Assembly: GCA_002104905.1 (NCBI GenBank)
Contig: MCFE01000275.1
Location: 1 to 64,000 of the forward strand
Source of the DNA: Basidiobolus meristosporus CBS 931.73
Taxonomy: Eukaryota; Basidiobolomycota; Basidiobolomycetes; Basidiobolales; Basidiobolaceae
Direction: 5' to 3'
DNA: 64,000 bases
Position 1 is the first letter of the stretch, and each line of letters begins with the position of its first letter. Positions 11,101 through 22,400 of the stretch are shown in pieces. A program made the translations under genes and the position numbers. Below the pieces are notes generated by a model, which was not told the DNA's origin, made no database searches, and worked only from the letters and a program-made list of their open reading frames with translations.

Positions 11101-11676
11101 ACAAACCTAATGAGCCCACATGCTGCTGAACATGCCCAAGCAATCCAGGACATCCAGAATACCCTCAAGGAAGAGCTGTCCTTAGCTCAGGAAAGCTACA
11201 AGAAATTTGCCAATCTAAAATGGCATCCTAGCCCTGATCTTAATGAAGGAGATTCTGTATAGTTACTCAGAAGAAACATCAGCACCAACCGCCCTTGTGA
11301 CAAATTGGATTTCAAGAAACTTGGTCCTTTCAAGATCAAGAAGATGCTTAGCCCTATAGTATATCCGCTACAGTTACCAGCAAGTATGAAAATCCATGAT
11401 ACTTTCCATGTGTCCCTCCTGGCGCTGCATTGTAAGAACACCTTGCCAAACCAGCAATAAGCAATGCCCCAAGCCATCCAGGTTGATCAACATCAAGAAT
11501 TTGAAGTTAAACAGATTCCAGACTCCAAGTATATCCGGTCAAAGCTGTACTACTTAGTAGACTGGATTGGTTATGGTCCAAGTGACCAAACATGGGAACC
11601 AGCTACCCATCTCATTAATTGTCAAGAACTAGTTACCCAGTTCAACCAGCAATATCCTGCAAAGCCTGCCCCATAG
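8149..11676 (+). pseudogene. Gypsy1 pol: protease, RT, RNase H, integrase, chromodomain
   Basis: One frame runs from 8,149 to a TAG at 11,674-11,676, -1 relative to gag. Domains in order: aspartic protease with LIDSGASSCFID (about 8,325); reverse transcriptase (about 8,740-9,510) with [25 protein letters not shown] and the catalytic YLDD at about 9,305; RNase H with VETDTSDFA (about 9,745); integrase with an HHCC region near 10,430-10,545; the D,D,E core (SMDFMTDLP, SDRGPQFVS, DGQTERINQ); and a chromodomain (11,488-11,610) with YYLVDWIGYG and TWEPATHL. Five premature stops at 8,629, 9,511, 9,733, 11,260 and 11,458 interrupt it. All are one transition from Gln or Trp codons, and the frame has no indel. 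The chromodomain would direct integration to modified chromatin. Confidence 0.93.
8161..8205 (+). promoter_or_regulatory. Programmed -1 ribosomal frameshift signal of Gypsy1
   Basis: GGGAAAC occupies 8,161-8,167 and is phased as G GGA AAC in the gag frame, the canonical X XXY YYZ form. A 6-nt spacer (8,168-8,173) is followed by a perfect 11-bp hairpin: GTCCAGTTGCA (8,174-8,184), a 10-nt loop that contains the gag stop, and TGCAACTGGAC (8,195-8,205). Pol is open in the -1 frame from 8,149, so slippage here fuses gag to pol. GGGAAAC is the heptamer used by PEG10 (a sushi-ichi derivative) and some lentiviruses, which is family knowledge. Function in this copy is an inference. Confidence 0.85.
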
Positions 11677-11708
11677 GGAAACAGAGCTTTGCCTGGAAGA
11701 GGAGAATA

Positions 11709-12230
11709 GTGTCATGATCACATGACAACCATGAACACCCATGCCAAGTTTCAGCTTCCTAGCTCAATTTCTAAGAGATTCCTTCTGGAACTTTCTACCA
11801 CCTTCCAGAAAGCTCCTGACCATTCCAATCCATTGTTACACAATGGAACATTCCATGGAAGCTTCCCATTGTATTTTTCATAGTACAGTACCATATATGG
11901 AAATGCCAGGTCACATGTCTTTGTCATATGATCAGGTGACCCAACCTATTTCCCCATCTGGTTTCAGTGCCGTGTCATGTATGTCATTATCCCCAGCACA
12001 ATTGCTGTGCCTCACCCCACAACCCCATTAGTATTAGCCAATATCTCTTGGCATCAGTATAGCCAATAAGTATATATAGTCCTATCCCCCCTTAAATATT
12101 CCTCAGTCTGATAAACACAGGTCTTGAAGTAACAGCCTTGACTTGAATCCTGCCTTGCCTTCATGGTCCACACCTAATTCCCTTCCTGCCCTGCCTAGCT
12201 TTTCCTCTTGCCTTGTGTCTATTCATAACA
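11709..12230 (+). repeat. 3' LTR of Gypsy1
   Basis: 522 bp with the same termini as the 5' LTR. The purine-rich 'ggaagaggagaatag' directly before it is the polypurine tract used for plus-strand priming. The AGTCTGATAAA block (12,105-12,115) pairs perfectly with the primer-binding site after the 5' LTR. Confidence 0.93.
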
Positions 12231-13870
12231 CTGGCCATTATGTCGCATGGTCAATTGCTACTAGGGCCCAACAGTTGCATTTCATTGTAGTTGGCAGTCT
12301 TCCAATAAAGTCAATTCCCTATCTTTCAAAAGGTCTTACAGTCTCCAAGGGAAAGAGTACAGCAATTCTCTGTGGTTGGCCTTGGTTGATTTGGAAATTT
12401 GGGCATGTTTTCACTAGCTTCTCAATGTCTTGTTTCATTCTGGGCCACCATGCTCTGGCTTTCACAACACTATAGGTTCCTTCAATTCCAAGGTGTCCAT
12501 ATCCATTGTGTAGCTTATGTATTAAATCCAGGCAAGAAACATCAGGGCAATCGGCAATAGAGCTTCCATCAACAATATGGTAGAGTGTTTCATCCTGTAC
12601 TACAAATTTGCTGGCTTCATCCCGGATTATCTTCTTGATATCTTCATCCACCTCATTAGGAATGGCTTGGTCCTCCAACTACTTTGGTAATAGGCTAGGC
12701 CAATCTGATTCATGCACTAAGTTGAGTTGTCCAACTTGATCTAATCCTGATAAGGCATCAGCAACCGTATTGTTTTTTTAGGGCAGTAGACAATATCCAA
12801 GTCAAATTGCTGAATGTATTCACTACATCTTCTCATTCTTGTAGAGAGTACCTGCTGAGTAAATATGTACTTGAGTAAGGTATGATCAGTCTTCACAGTG
12901 CATTTGACTCCTTCAATATGGCATCTCCACGTCTTCAAACAGTGTATTGTAGCAAGCATCTCCTTCTCATGAACTGGATAGTTTTGTTCTGCTGAGTTCA
13001 GTTTCTTGGATTCAAAGGCAACAGGGTGGTCCTTTCCCTTGTGTTCTTGGCTCAACACTCCACCAATTGCATAATCTGAAGTGTCTGTGCACATAGTAAA
13101 CTCTTTTCTGAAGTCTGGTATTCTTAAGCTTGGCAGCTTAGCAAGTTCATTCTTGACCATCTGGAAGGCAGTCTCACAAACTATGTCCCACTTGTAGGTA
13201 TTGTCTTTCTTTAGGATATCAGTTAAAGGGGCTGCAATACTTGCAAAGGACTTGACAAATCTCCAATAACAGGAAACCATTCCAAGGAATGATCTGAGCT
13301 CTGATATGCTATGGGGCTGCTTCAGATTCTTGATGACTTCAACCTTCTTAGGGTCTAAGGTTACTCCTGTGCTAGTCACTATGTGTCTCAGATATTCAAC
13401 ATGTTCCTTGAAAAATTCATACTTGGGTAGCTTGCCATAGAGCTTGTTCTCTCTTAGCTTTTACAAGACCTTTTCAATGTGCACCAAGTAATCCTCTTCT
13501 GTCTTAGTGGCTACATTGAGTTGGTCCAAGAGCTTGTCAATCCAAGGTATTGGGTACTTATTCTTCATGGTAACTGAGTTGAGGGCTCTGTAGTCAACGC
13601 ACATCCCAAGTGTTCCATTCTTCTTCTTCACAAAAAGTACTGGTGCTCCCCAGGGTGACTTGCTGGGTCTGATATATCCTTGCTCCAGTAATTGATCTAT
13701 TTGTCTCTTCATCTCTTCCAACTCCAATGGACTCATTCTATTAGGTGTCTTACTCACTGGAGGGCTATCTCCTGTTTCAGTGGTATGAACCATGGCTCTG
13801 ACTGGTGGTAGGCTTACAAGCTCTTCCAGAAATATGTCTGAGTACTCCTTCAAAAGAGTCTGGACCTTCT
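12231..13870 (-). pseudogene. Gypsy2-A pol: deleted RT, RNase H, integrase zinc region
   Basis: Reading leftward: RT fingers (13,853 to about 13,510) with [18 protein letters not shown], then a direct jump from LDQLNVAT to KTEEDYLVH. Copy B at 32,090-32,335 has about 235 bp here that include the catalytic Asp motif, so this copy has lost the RT active site. RNase H follows (about 13,130-12,750) with CTDTSDYAIGG and YPVHEKEMLA. The integrase N-terminal zinc region (12,678-12,319) has HKLHNGYGHLG and WWPRM. The core is then cut by Gypsy1 at codons for the first catalytic Asp region. A TAA after EKVL is shared with copy B. Confidence 0.85.
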
Positions 13871-15390
13871 AGGGTACTGGAGTCAGAGAATCCTGCTGTA
13901 ATACTGCCATGAGGAACATCTGCATGCCTTTTCTTAGTGCTCTACAGAACTGTGTCTTGCTAAGCTCACTTGTCTCACACACACTGGAATTGACCATGCT
14001 GAAATCCAGTCTGGCAGGTAATAGCTCATTGGTCTTGCTGTCCTTCAGGATCTGAGTAGCATAGGTTCTCCAGTTGATTGATGGATTACAACAAAATAGC
14101 CAGGTTTTCCAAAGTACAAGGTCAAACCTACAGTTCCCATATATATAGGCCTGCATATCTTCTTTATAGTCATTGATCTTCATCCTTACTGGCTGAGTAA
14201 TACGGTTGATTATGTGAGAGTTGCCATCAACTGTTGAGAATGAGTTGATTTGGTGGGTTCTGAGTTGATTCCAGCTATCAGAGCAAATTACTCTGGCATG
14301 CCCTCATGTAATGCTCATGAGTCAATCATGATCTTGGCAGGTACTCCATTGATTACTCCATTGAAGTATAATAGCTTTCCTGAGTTTGAGGTCATCTGGG
14401 ATAGGTATTCTTCTGTCATGTGGAAGGTGAGCTCTGAGTCTTCTTCAAGTTCATCCTCCATGTTACTATGCTCCATGGCCTCAATATGGTTAAAGGTTCT
14501 TCATGGCTGGTCTCCATTTCTTCTTTGAGGGCAGTACTTTGCAATATGTCCCTGCTGGTGGCAATTGAAGCAAAGTCCTTTCTTCTTACAGTCTTCTGAG
14601 GTAGGATTCTTCTGCATAGCATCTATTTTCATTGTAACTGCTTCTGACTGTCTTCTTTCATAGTGATTGTAGCCACTCTAATAAGTCATTGTGGGTTTCC
14701 CAACTCCAAACAAAGCTGAGTCATAGTTAATGGCAATCTTGATGGCTTCTTCAGTAGTCTGAGGTCTTTGATAAATCACTTCCTTACAAGCTCTTTCTTT
14801 CAACCCATCAATAAAGTATTCAACCTGATTCAGAGGGTCCATTCTTTAAATTGGTTCAAGTAGACATCTATACTCATAGATGTACTCTTGGACCATTCCT
14901 TTTTGTCTGAGTGTCTTCAACTTTCTTCTTAGTAGTGTCTGTTGGTGTGGGGGCTCAAAGGCATTCTGAATTCCCATCACAAACTTATCCCAGGTAGCAA
15001 TTGTAGAGCATCCCATTATGGTGGCTGACCTGATCTTGTTGTGGAACCACTGCAAAGCTGCATCTGCTAGGTAAGAGGCTGAATAATGTAACTTGTGTTC
15101 TGGAGCAATTCCCTTAGCCTTGAAAGCTTCTTCAATCTGAAAGAGTCAAGTTCCCATGTTTTCATTGACTCTACCATGGTACTACTTGACCTTCACACTA
15201 AAGTTGCTCTTGACAGGGTTTTGCTAGCTTTGGGCCAAGGTGGTAATTCCTTGTTGCAGCAGGCTAAGGATCTGGAGTAACTGTTGCTGCTGGGCCAGGA
15301 TTTGTTGCATAGCATTCTTCCATTCATGATTTTTGGATATCTTGAGGGAGACTTCTTCTTTCTTCAGGAGGGATGTTTCTGGTTATCACT
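13870..15390 (-). pseudogene. Gypsy2-A gag and protease region
   Basis: Gag-like wording appears from about 15,300 to 14,850: LHYSASYLADAALQWFHNKI-type text, then QNAFEPPHQQTLLRRKLKTL. It is collinear with copy B at 30,361-30,840. A zinc-knuckle relic lies near 14,560. The segment 14,183-13,869 (LVLWKTWLFCCNPSINW) is the post-protease part of pol. Several frameshifts and stops are present. Confidence 0.75.
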
Positions 15391-15398
15391 GCTGCCAA

Positions 15399-15766
15399 TG
15401 TTATAAGTCTTGGTATAAGAGTTGTAGAGGAATAGAGAGTTTAGCTAGTACTGTATTCACTAAAACTTGGGCAGATTGTTATTGAGATTACAGCAGCTCC
15501 TTATATACATTTTGCCAGATAAATTGCTGACTAATTGTATTTCCTAATGTAGGCTGTGGCTGATTACTCATTTGATTGCATCATCATCACCCTATAAGAA
15601 CCTACCTAATATATCTATTTCTGTCTGATAAGGATCTGCTGATTCATTTGCCAACTAATTTTACTGATTTGATAGATAATACTGATATACTGATAACCTA
15701 AACAAATAACTGGTTGATTTGACTAAAAACTGATCTAACTTAAATATTCTAGTAGCAGATCACAAC
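15399..15766 (-). repeat. 5' LTR of Gypsy2-A, shared with a second tandem copy
   Basis: 368 bp. On its left, in minus orientation, a TGGCAGCAG primer-binding site follows directly, so it acts as 5' LTR for the copy on its left. On its right is the 3' end of another Gypsy2 internal region, so it is also the 3' LTR of that copy. Confidence 0.85.
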
Positions 15767-16139
15767 ATTCTCCCTTGCTAAAGCTGAGAGGGTTTTCCTG
15801 AATCTCTTTTCTTGTGATACCAATAACTTGATGGCTCAGTATTATCAGCAAGTCCTGCAAGCTTAAGTCTGTCCCTATGCACTAAGTCTTCCCAGATATT
15901 GCCTTGTTTGTCCACTAGTTGGTAAGTTGCAACTGGACATTCTCTGATGATCTTGAATGGTCCTGTCCATTTTGGCTCACACTTATTCCTAGTGTTGTTT
16001 CTTAGCAATACAAAGTCTCAACTGTCAATGCTTCTGGTGCTACAGTCTTATCAAATCTCTGCTTCATCTTTTCTGAACTTTGAGATACTTTGGTCTGTGT
16101 CTCTTGACGTCTTTGTTCCAGTTGCTGGTGTCTACTTGG
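15767..16139 (-). pseudogene. Truncated second Gypsy2 copy (integrase C-terminus)
   Basis: The minus-strand frame from 16,008 reads MLRNNTRNKCEPKWTGPFKI and YQLVDKQGNIWEDL, the same integrase C-terminal domain that borders the LTR at 5,521. Similarity stops abruptly at about 16,139, where very AT-rich unrelated sequence begins. Confidence 0.85.
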
Positions 16140-17704
16140 ACAACAATATGTAATATGATTATTAACTAAAATTAATTAAATAATATTTGGGAAAAAAATA
16201 AACACATAGAAAAAGTTGTGCGACAATTATACATAAAAAATATATATTAATTATTGAAAAATATCAAATTTTTAAACTAATAATATCTTTGGAACAACTA
16301 TGTGTTCTTATTACATAGTTATATATGCTGTACAAATAAAAAATATTATGACCCTTTCAAATACAAGATTATATAGTGTAAGACTAGATATGTATACCAT
16401 GAATGAGTTAAAACAAATGCTTGGAAAATAATTTAACGGTTTGCCTTTACAGTGATAAATAACACAATTCTGGACTTTGATATCAAACTACTCAATTTCT
16501 CACTTTGCAGCAATGATACCACATTTTCTATCTGTGGTATTAACAGCATAACTTGTATATACTTGTTAAATACTCATCTGCTCTCTGGAATACCTCCAAT
16601 ATTCTCTGAGCTATTGCATCAACAGCATTAGTCACTGCTGATAGTTCCCTCAATAATACATGGTATTAGTTCACAACATACTTGCAAATACTTGAAGTGG
16701 TGATGTTGTAGCAGTCATTTGCTGGTCTTCAGCTGGATGTATAAGTCTGCTAGTATCATTGCAGAGATTTTCAAATGCATAGTTGACTGAGTGACAGAAA
16801 ATTCCAGATTATTATCCTCACTGGGCAAACCATCAGCATACTCTTTTTTGGCAGTAGCCCCACTGCTTATAATAAATGACAAACAAACTGGAGTCCAATT
16901 ATTCTCCTGCTGTGGTCTGCATTGGGTCAGATTAGGTGCCAGAGAGCTTTATTTTATCTGTTGGTAAAATATATATTGAAACTTAACACCTCTAAGGGGA
17001 CATTGCAATATATTTACATAAGAACAAGGTTCCATTTGTTTACTTCTGATGCTTATTTTTATTGACTATTCATATACTTGATATTAATGTGCGTGCTGAG
17101 CCTTAGATACCAGACTTTCTTAGATAGAGATGAATACTGACTAAAACAATAAAGAATAGTGTCTCAGTATTGAATATCAAGCTGCATGTCCCATGGTCAA
17201 GTCTATCTTGATTTAACACCATAAGAGAAGATAGAATAGCTCTGTGTATAATAAGCTTGTTCCACTGTATTATGCCAGGGCATGCAGCGCAATCTGCGGT
17301 GATTGCAAATAATTGGGTGTGAGGTGTAGCCACCAGTAGGGAAGATTAATCTTGAAAAGGTTTTCACTGTATAGGATGATCTTGCATACTACTAGACAAT
17401 ATGACAGAATGTGGTTGGCCCAATGTGTTGACAGTTTTTTAAAAGAATTGCATGGTGCTCTGACAGTTTCAATGGACTCTGCATTGATTTGTGCAGACCT
17501 ACCACACTAATACATTGAATTGTCTTATATGGCAACAAACTTGAGGGTGCTCAAACAGCCTCATTGCAGACTTTGGCAGGCATTATAAAGCAGTATGGCA
17601 GCCCACTGCTAGCTCTGAACAATGCTACTATACCAATTTATCAAATAGTATATCCTTCTTCTACCTCCCCTTGTGCCATTCAAACATTACACTGTAGAAT
17701 TACC
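16140..17704. other. Unassigned AT-rich interval
   Basis: No supported gene. The first 300 bases (to about 16,440) are exceptionally AT-rich, with runs such as 'aattaattaaataata'. The rest has repeat-like composition and scattered short minus-strand frames I cannot assign, although a DNA-transposon relic is possible. Confidence 0.4.
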
Positions 17705-18329
17705 TGCTGAAATGCTGGACTATTTGGTATCATTCAACAGCCAAAAATTTACTAAGCTATTCTAGTCTAGTATTGGTCACTGTAGGACTAGTTTGCAGCC
17801 CCAACTTTGTCAGTTTCTTCATATCTATTATCCTATGATTATTCCCCTATAGTGATGATCAAAATAACACTTTTCACCAAACATTATGTACTAACCCTGA
17901 AGCTGTAACAGAATGCTCCTGAATGTTAAGAAACCCTCCTTACTTAGTGTTACAGCTGTAATGCATTTACAAAGGTACAATTATTTATCCTCTTTATGAG
18001 TAGACAACAGTTTGACTATTATCACTATGTCCTGATAAGTTCCTTATAGCCAGATCACATCTTAAACTGTACCAGGAATAAATAGTAGTATAGAGCTGTA
18101 GTGCTCCTGCCAAAGTTATCAAAAAGCACATAAACACCTAAATACTTATTAGATGGGAAGTATAATAGGGTTACTTGTTGAGGGAAGCTGTAGAGAATAA
18201 CTTAGTAGAGTTAGTTTACTGTCCAACTGACAGAATGATAGCACATATATTGACAAAACCACTAGCTAGACCACCGTTGAGAACATCAGAAAGGAATTAG
18301 GATTAAGAAATTATTTATATGAGGGGGAG
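17705..18329 (+). mobile_element. Copia2 relic: LTR plus the last part of RNase H
   Basis: An LTR copy (17,705 to about 18,075) is followed, after an internal deletion, by the last 250 bases of a Copia2 internal region. That part includes an ILTKPLAR-type block and a 'gagggggag' polypurine tract at 18,321. The LTR at 18,330 follows immediately. So most of one Copia2 element has been deleted here, leaving a tandem join with the next one. Confidence 0.78.
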
Positions 18330-19435
18330 TGTTGAAATATTGGACTATTTGGTATCATTCAGAAACTTAAAATTTACTAAGCAATTTGAGACTAGTCTTG
18401 GTCACTGTAGAACTAATTTGCAGCCCCAGCTTTGCTAATTTCCTCACATTTATGATCCTACATTTATTCCCCTATAGTGATGATCAAAATAACACTTTTC
18501 ACAAACATTAGACTTGTTCCGTTGGATAGTGCCACATTGAGCCATGAGTGCCAAATGATGCCATAGTGTGCCAGAGAGGCCAAGTGAGCCTACACTTGGC
18601 CACAGAGTGTGAAACATAGCTCTGCATCTTCATGTAAAGCAGCCCCTGTGTTTCACCCATTGCGCAGGAGAAAATCCATTTTTTGACCTTTTTTTGTGGA
18701 TCAATGTAGCTCAGGATGTGTAAGAGCACAGGAGAGCTGAGGATATGCATCTGGTACCCAATACCCATGGCACTCTGAATCTAGCTCCAGTAGCTTGTAT
18801 CATGTCACAAAAATGAATGGCACTATCTTGGTCCACTGGTACTATCTGGCACTATATTTAAATATTAGCCCTAAAGTAAGATCTATACAAAGCACTTATA
18901 GTGCCAGATAGTACCAGTGGACCAAGATAGGGCCATTCATTTTTGTGACATGATACAAGCTACAGGAGCTAGATTCAGAGTGCCATGGGTATTGAGTACC
19001 AGATGCATATCTTCAATCTGCTTGTGCTCTAACATATCCTGCACAACATTGATCCAAAAAAAAAGGTCAAAAAATGGATTTTCTCCAACACAATGGGTGA
19101 AACACAGGGGCTGCCTTGCATGAAGATGCGGAGCTATGTTTCACACCCTGTGGCCAGGTAGAGGCTCAATTGGCCTCTCTGGCACACTATGGCATCATTT
19201 GGCACTCATGGCTCAATGTGGCACTATCCAACGGAACAAGTCTATTTTGTACTGACCCTGAAGCTGTTACACAATGCTCCTAAATGTTAAGAAACCCACC
19301 GTACTTAGTGTTACAGCTGTTATGCTTTTCCAAAGGTATAAACACTGATCCTCTTTATGAATAAACATCAGTTCAACTATTATCACTATATCTTGATAGG
19401 TTCCTGGTATACAACTCATTTCTTAAATTGCAACA
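18330..19435 (+). repeat. 5' LTR of Copia2-C, disrupted
   Basis: Begins TGTTGAAATATTGG and ends TTGCAACA. Without the inserted 732-bp element and its TA duplication it is about 370 bp, like other Copia2 LTRs. Confidence 0.85.
18511..19242. mobile_element. 732-bp fold-back (MITE-like) element with TA target duplication
   Basis: The two ends are long inverted arms: it starts GACTTGTTCCGTTGGATAGT and ends with its reverse complement. The arms of roughly 345 bp stay similar throughout, separated by about 40 bp of AT-rich spacer near 18,857-18,897. TA flanks both ends (18,509-18,510 and 19,243-19,244). The intact LTR copies lack this sequence at the same place. No transposase frame exists inside, so it would depend on a helper. 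The TA duplication fits a Tc1/mariner-type helper, which is inference. Confidence 0.88.
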
Positions 19436-19436
19436 A

Positions 19437-19447
19437 GTTATGAGCCC
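19437..19447 (+). other. Putative half-tRNA primer-binding site of Copia2
   Basis: GTTATGAGCCC, one base after the LTR. It resembles the complement of the anticodon-loop region of initiator tRNA-Met (GTTATGGGCCC), the half-tRNA primer used by Drosophila copia. One mismatch. Confidence 0.5.
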
Positions 19448-19459
19448 TGATTACCTTAG

Positions 19460-22400
19460 CCAACTCTAAAGATGATTTCTACCAGAAAACAGAGCAATGC
19501 AATTATCTTCCCTTTAAAGGAGGGGTTGGATGGGAGAAACTACGGATCATAGAGAATCATAATGCCAATCCACCATGGGGAAAGAAAGCTTTGGAATATA
19601 GTAACAGGAAAAGAACGTAAGCCCAAAAGAACAGCAGCAGAAGTGGAAAAGTCTCAGGAAAAGAAGGGAAAAGCCTTTAATACTATATGTTTCAATGTGC
19701 AAGATTCCTTCATCAGACAAATCCATGCTTCAAATAATGCAAATGCAGCATTGGAGTTCTTAGAGAAGATATTTAGAACCAAGTCAGTATCAAGCAAGCT
19801 TTATTTAAACAAAAGTTCTTCAACAAGAGGAAGAAGCCAGATGTTGATATGCTACAACTCATAACCAGAATAGAGACACCTGCAGAAGAACTTTACCGCT
19901 TTGATGCTGGTGTAGATGATGAAGAAAATATACTCTGCCTGCTTTGCAGCCTACCAGACAAATACAAGCCACTCATACTCTCTTTTGTAAGTAGAGAAGA
20001 CAATCTGACTTTAGTCCATATCAACGGGAGACTTTTCCACAAAGAGCTCAGATGTAATGATAAAGCAGAGAAACTGAAGACATGCTTTATTCTGCTCAGA
20101 AAGGCACAAAGAAAACAAGGTAAAACAACAAAACCAAAGAAAACCTGGTTGTGGTAACCATTGTAGGAAGCCAGGACACTTGGGAAGAGAATGCAAGAAG
20201 AAACTAGCTGACAAAACACAGAAACTGGAGCAGGCAAGCCATTGAACTACTGATTAACAGTTATTTGTCACTGTACAAGAGAGTGTAAGTAGCTAAAGTC
20301 ATGAATGGTATATTGACTATGGAGCATCACCGCAGATTTGTGGTATAAAGGAGTGGTTCTGCAACTTAAAGACTATTCCTGTAAGAAATGTTTATCTGCG
20401 TGACAACTCTGCACTGCAGGCTACTGCTGGTGGGTGTATACTACTAAATTTGAGTATTATCTCCGGGTGTACAGCAGCAATTCTGACTGATGTCCTCTAC
20501 ATACCTGGAATAGCTAAATACCTTCTCTCAGTCAGTAAAGCAGCTGCTCAGGAACTGAAATTTGCTTTTACTAAGATGAGCTGCTCAGCATTGAGTGAAA
20601 ATGGATAAAGATATGCTGTGGAAATTAATAGTCACAATATGTATAAGTTAAAATGCAAGATCATTGTGCCCAAGTAGGCCAGAATTGCTGAAATAGATGA
20701 AACCAACTGGGAGACATGGCATAGAAGGCTAGGACACAATGGAGAACAGAAAATCACCTGATTATTTAAAAATGAGTTTGTTTCAGGCCTAAATTACTCA
20801 ATTCAAATCAAGTTGAGTGTCTGTAAGGGTTGTGCATATGGCAAACAAGCTAGGCAGAGTTTCAGGAGCTCAGGAGGCATCAGCACTGCCAAAATACTAG
20901 CTATTCTACACTCAGACATATGTGGGCCCATGAGAACATTTTCCTTTGGAGCAAAGAGATACTCTATGATATTTATTGATGACAAGACAAGATATACATG
21001 GATATGCCCCCTAAAAACAAAGGATGAGGCTTTAGAGACATTTCAACACTTCCAGTACATGGCAGAAAAACAATCTGGGTATAAATTGAAAATACTTCAA
21101 AGTGACAATGGAGGGGAATACTGCTCAAAATGGTCTGTAGAATACTGCTCATCTACTGGTAAACCTCAACAAACCACTGTTCCACCTACTCCACAGTAAA
21201 ATGGAGCAGCAGAATATGCAAACAGAATGATAGTAGATATGGGAAGATCTATGCTACATGATAAGGGAGTGGACTACAGGTTTGGGCTGAATCTTTTGCT
21301 ACTGTGGTATACATCAAGAATATATGCCCAATAACAGCTCTGCATGATTCTATACCCTACAGAGCATATACAGGCAAAAAAACAGGCCTCCAGCACCTCA
21401 GGATCTTTGGCAGTGATGTATTTTATCACATCCCTGACAAAAAACACTTAAAGCTGGAACCAAAGAGTTGAAAAGGGATCTTTTTTGGGGATTGTGATGA
21501 ATCTAAAGGGTAGGGACATTGCACTTGAGGAAAATTCAGACTGTAAAGCTACAGAAATCATTGGCCAGCTGCCTGATGATGTAATCAACACCAATGAAAA
21601 AGATAGGTACTTATAACATTTCCAGATCAGAACAGATTGTTCCATTTAGTGGATCTACTAGAATAAGAAATGCCCTTGGATTGTGGTGGTGGATGTCTAA
21701 TGATCATGGGGAAGCTTATCTTGCCTTATGTGTCAAGTTTCAGAATTTGGAGCAGGAAATGCAAAGTCCAGATGCTACTATCTGGCAACAAGCCATGCAG
21801 GCGGAGTAACAATGGGTGATCAAAGCAAAAATGTGGGAGTTTGTAGATTAACCAAATGGGAGAAAGCCAATAGTACGTAGATGGGTCTAAAAGATCAAGA
21901 TAACCTGCAATGGTATGGTTGATGAGTACAAGGTTAGATTGGTGGCTGAAGGCTATACCCAGATACATGGAATAGACTTTGAGGAAAGATTTGCTCCAGT
22001 TGTCAAGTGTAACTCCATTAGGACAGTTCTAGCACTGGCAGCTGTAGACAGTCTAGATGTGCACCAAATGGACATCAAAACAGCCTTTCTAAATTGGCAT
22101 TTGCAAGAAACTATATATATGGAGCAACCAAAAGGCTTTGCCAATCCAGAAGGCCCCCATAAGGTGTGCAGACTCAAGAAATTGTTGTATGGGCTTGGAA
22201 AGGCACCTAGAGCATGGTATAACAAGACTGACCCACATCTAGAGGAGACTGGGTTAATTTGTAGCACTGCAGATCACAGTATATATGTAAGACAGCTTCA
22301 AAAGGGTATGAACATCCTAGTTCTTTTTGTGGACAACCTAATCATAGCTACAAGTGACCAGGAGGCACTTGAACAGACAAAATCAGAACTCTTTAGCAAG

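Larger units (their letters stand above)
6329..12230 (+). mobile_element. Full-length chromovirus LTR retrotransposon 'Gypsy1' (Tf1/sushi type)
   Basis: A 5,902-bp element with LTRs at 6,329-6,849 and 11,709-12,230 is flanked by CTGGC on both sides (6,324-6,328 and 12,231-12,235). LTR termini are TGTCATGATC ... TTCATAACA. Inside are gag (7,256-8,188) and, in the -1 frame, pol with protease, reverse transcriptase, RNase H, integrase and a C-terminal chromodomain (8,149-11,676). The two LTRs differ at roughly 20 positions by eye, so insertion is not very recent. Seven in-frame stops disable it, but no frameshifting indel is seen in gag or pol. The chromodomain, the -1 frameshift signal and the self-priming site together place it with Tf1/sushi-like chromoviruses, which is my inference from known families. 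Confidence 0.95.
5152..15766 (-). mobile_element. Ty3/Gypsy element 'Gypsy2-A', minus strand, split by Gypsy1
   Basis: Two LTRs of the same family (5,152-5,520 and 15,399-15,766) bracket gag and pol fragments on the minus strand. The element is interrupted by the complete Gypsy1 (6,329-12,230 plus a 5-bp duplication), leaving about 4.7 kb of its own sequence. Read in its own direction it holds gag (about 15,300-14,850), a CCHC-like/protease region, an RT lacking its catalytic centre, RNase H, the integrase zinc region and, beyond the insertion, the integrase core and C-terminus. Stops and an internal RT deletion make it inactive. The right LTR is shared with a second truncated copy (15,767-16,139), so this is part of a tandem. 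Confidence 0.88.

Noticed and set aside
18508-19123. Open frames on both strands of the fold-back element (86 and 68 codons)
   Set aside because: They mirror each other across the inverted arms and have no protein-like composition; they follow from the repeat, not from a gene.
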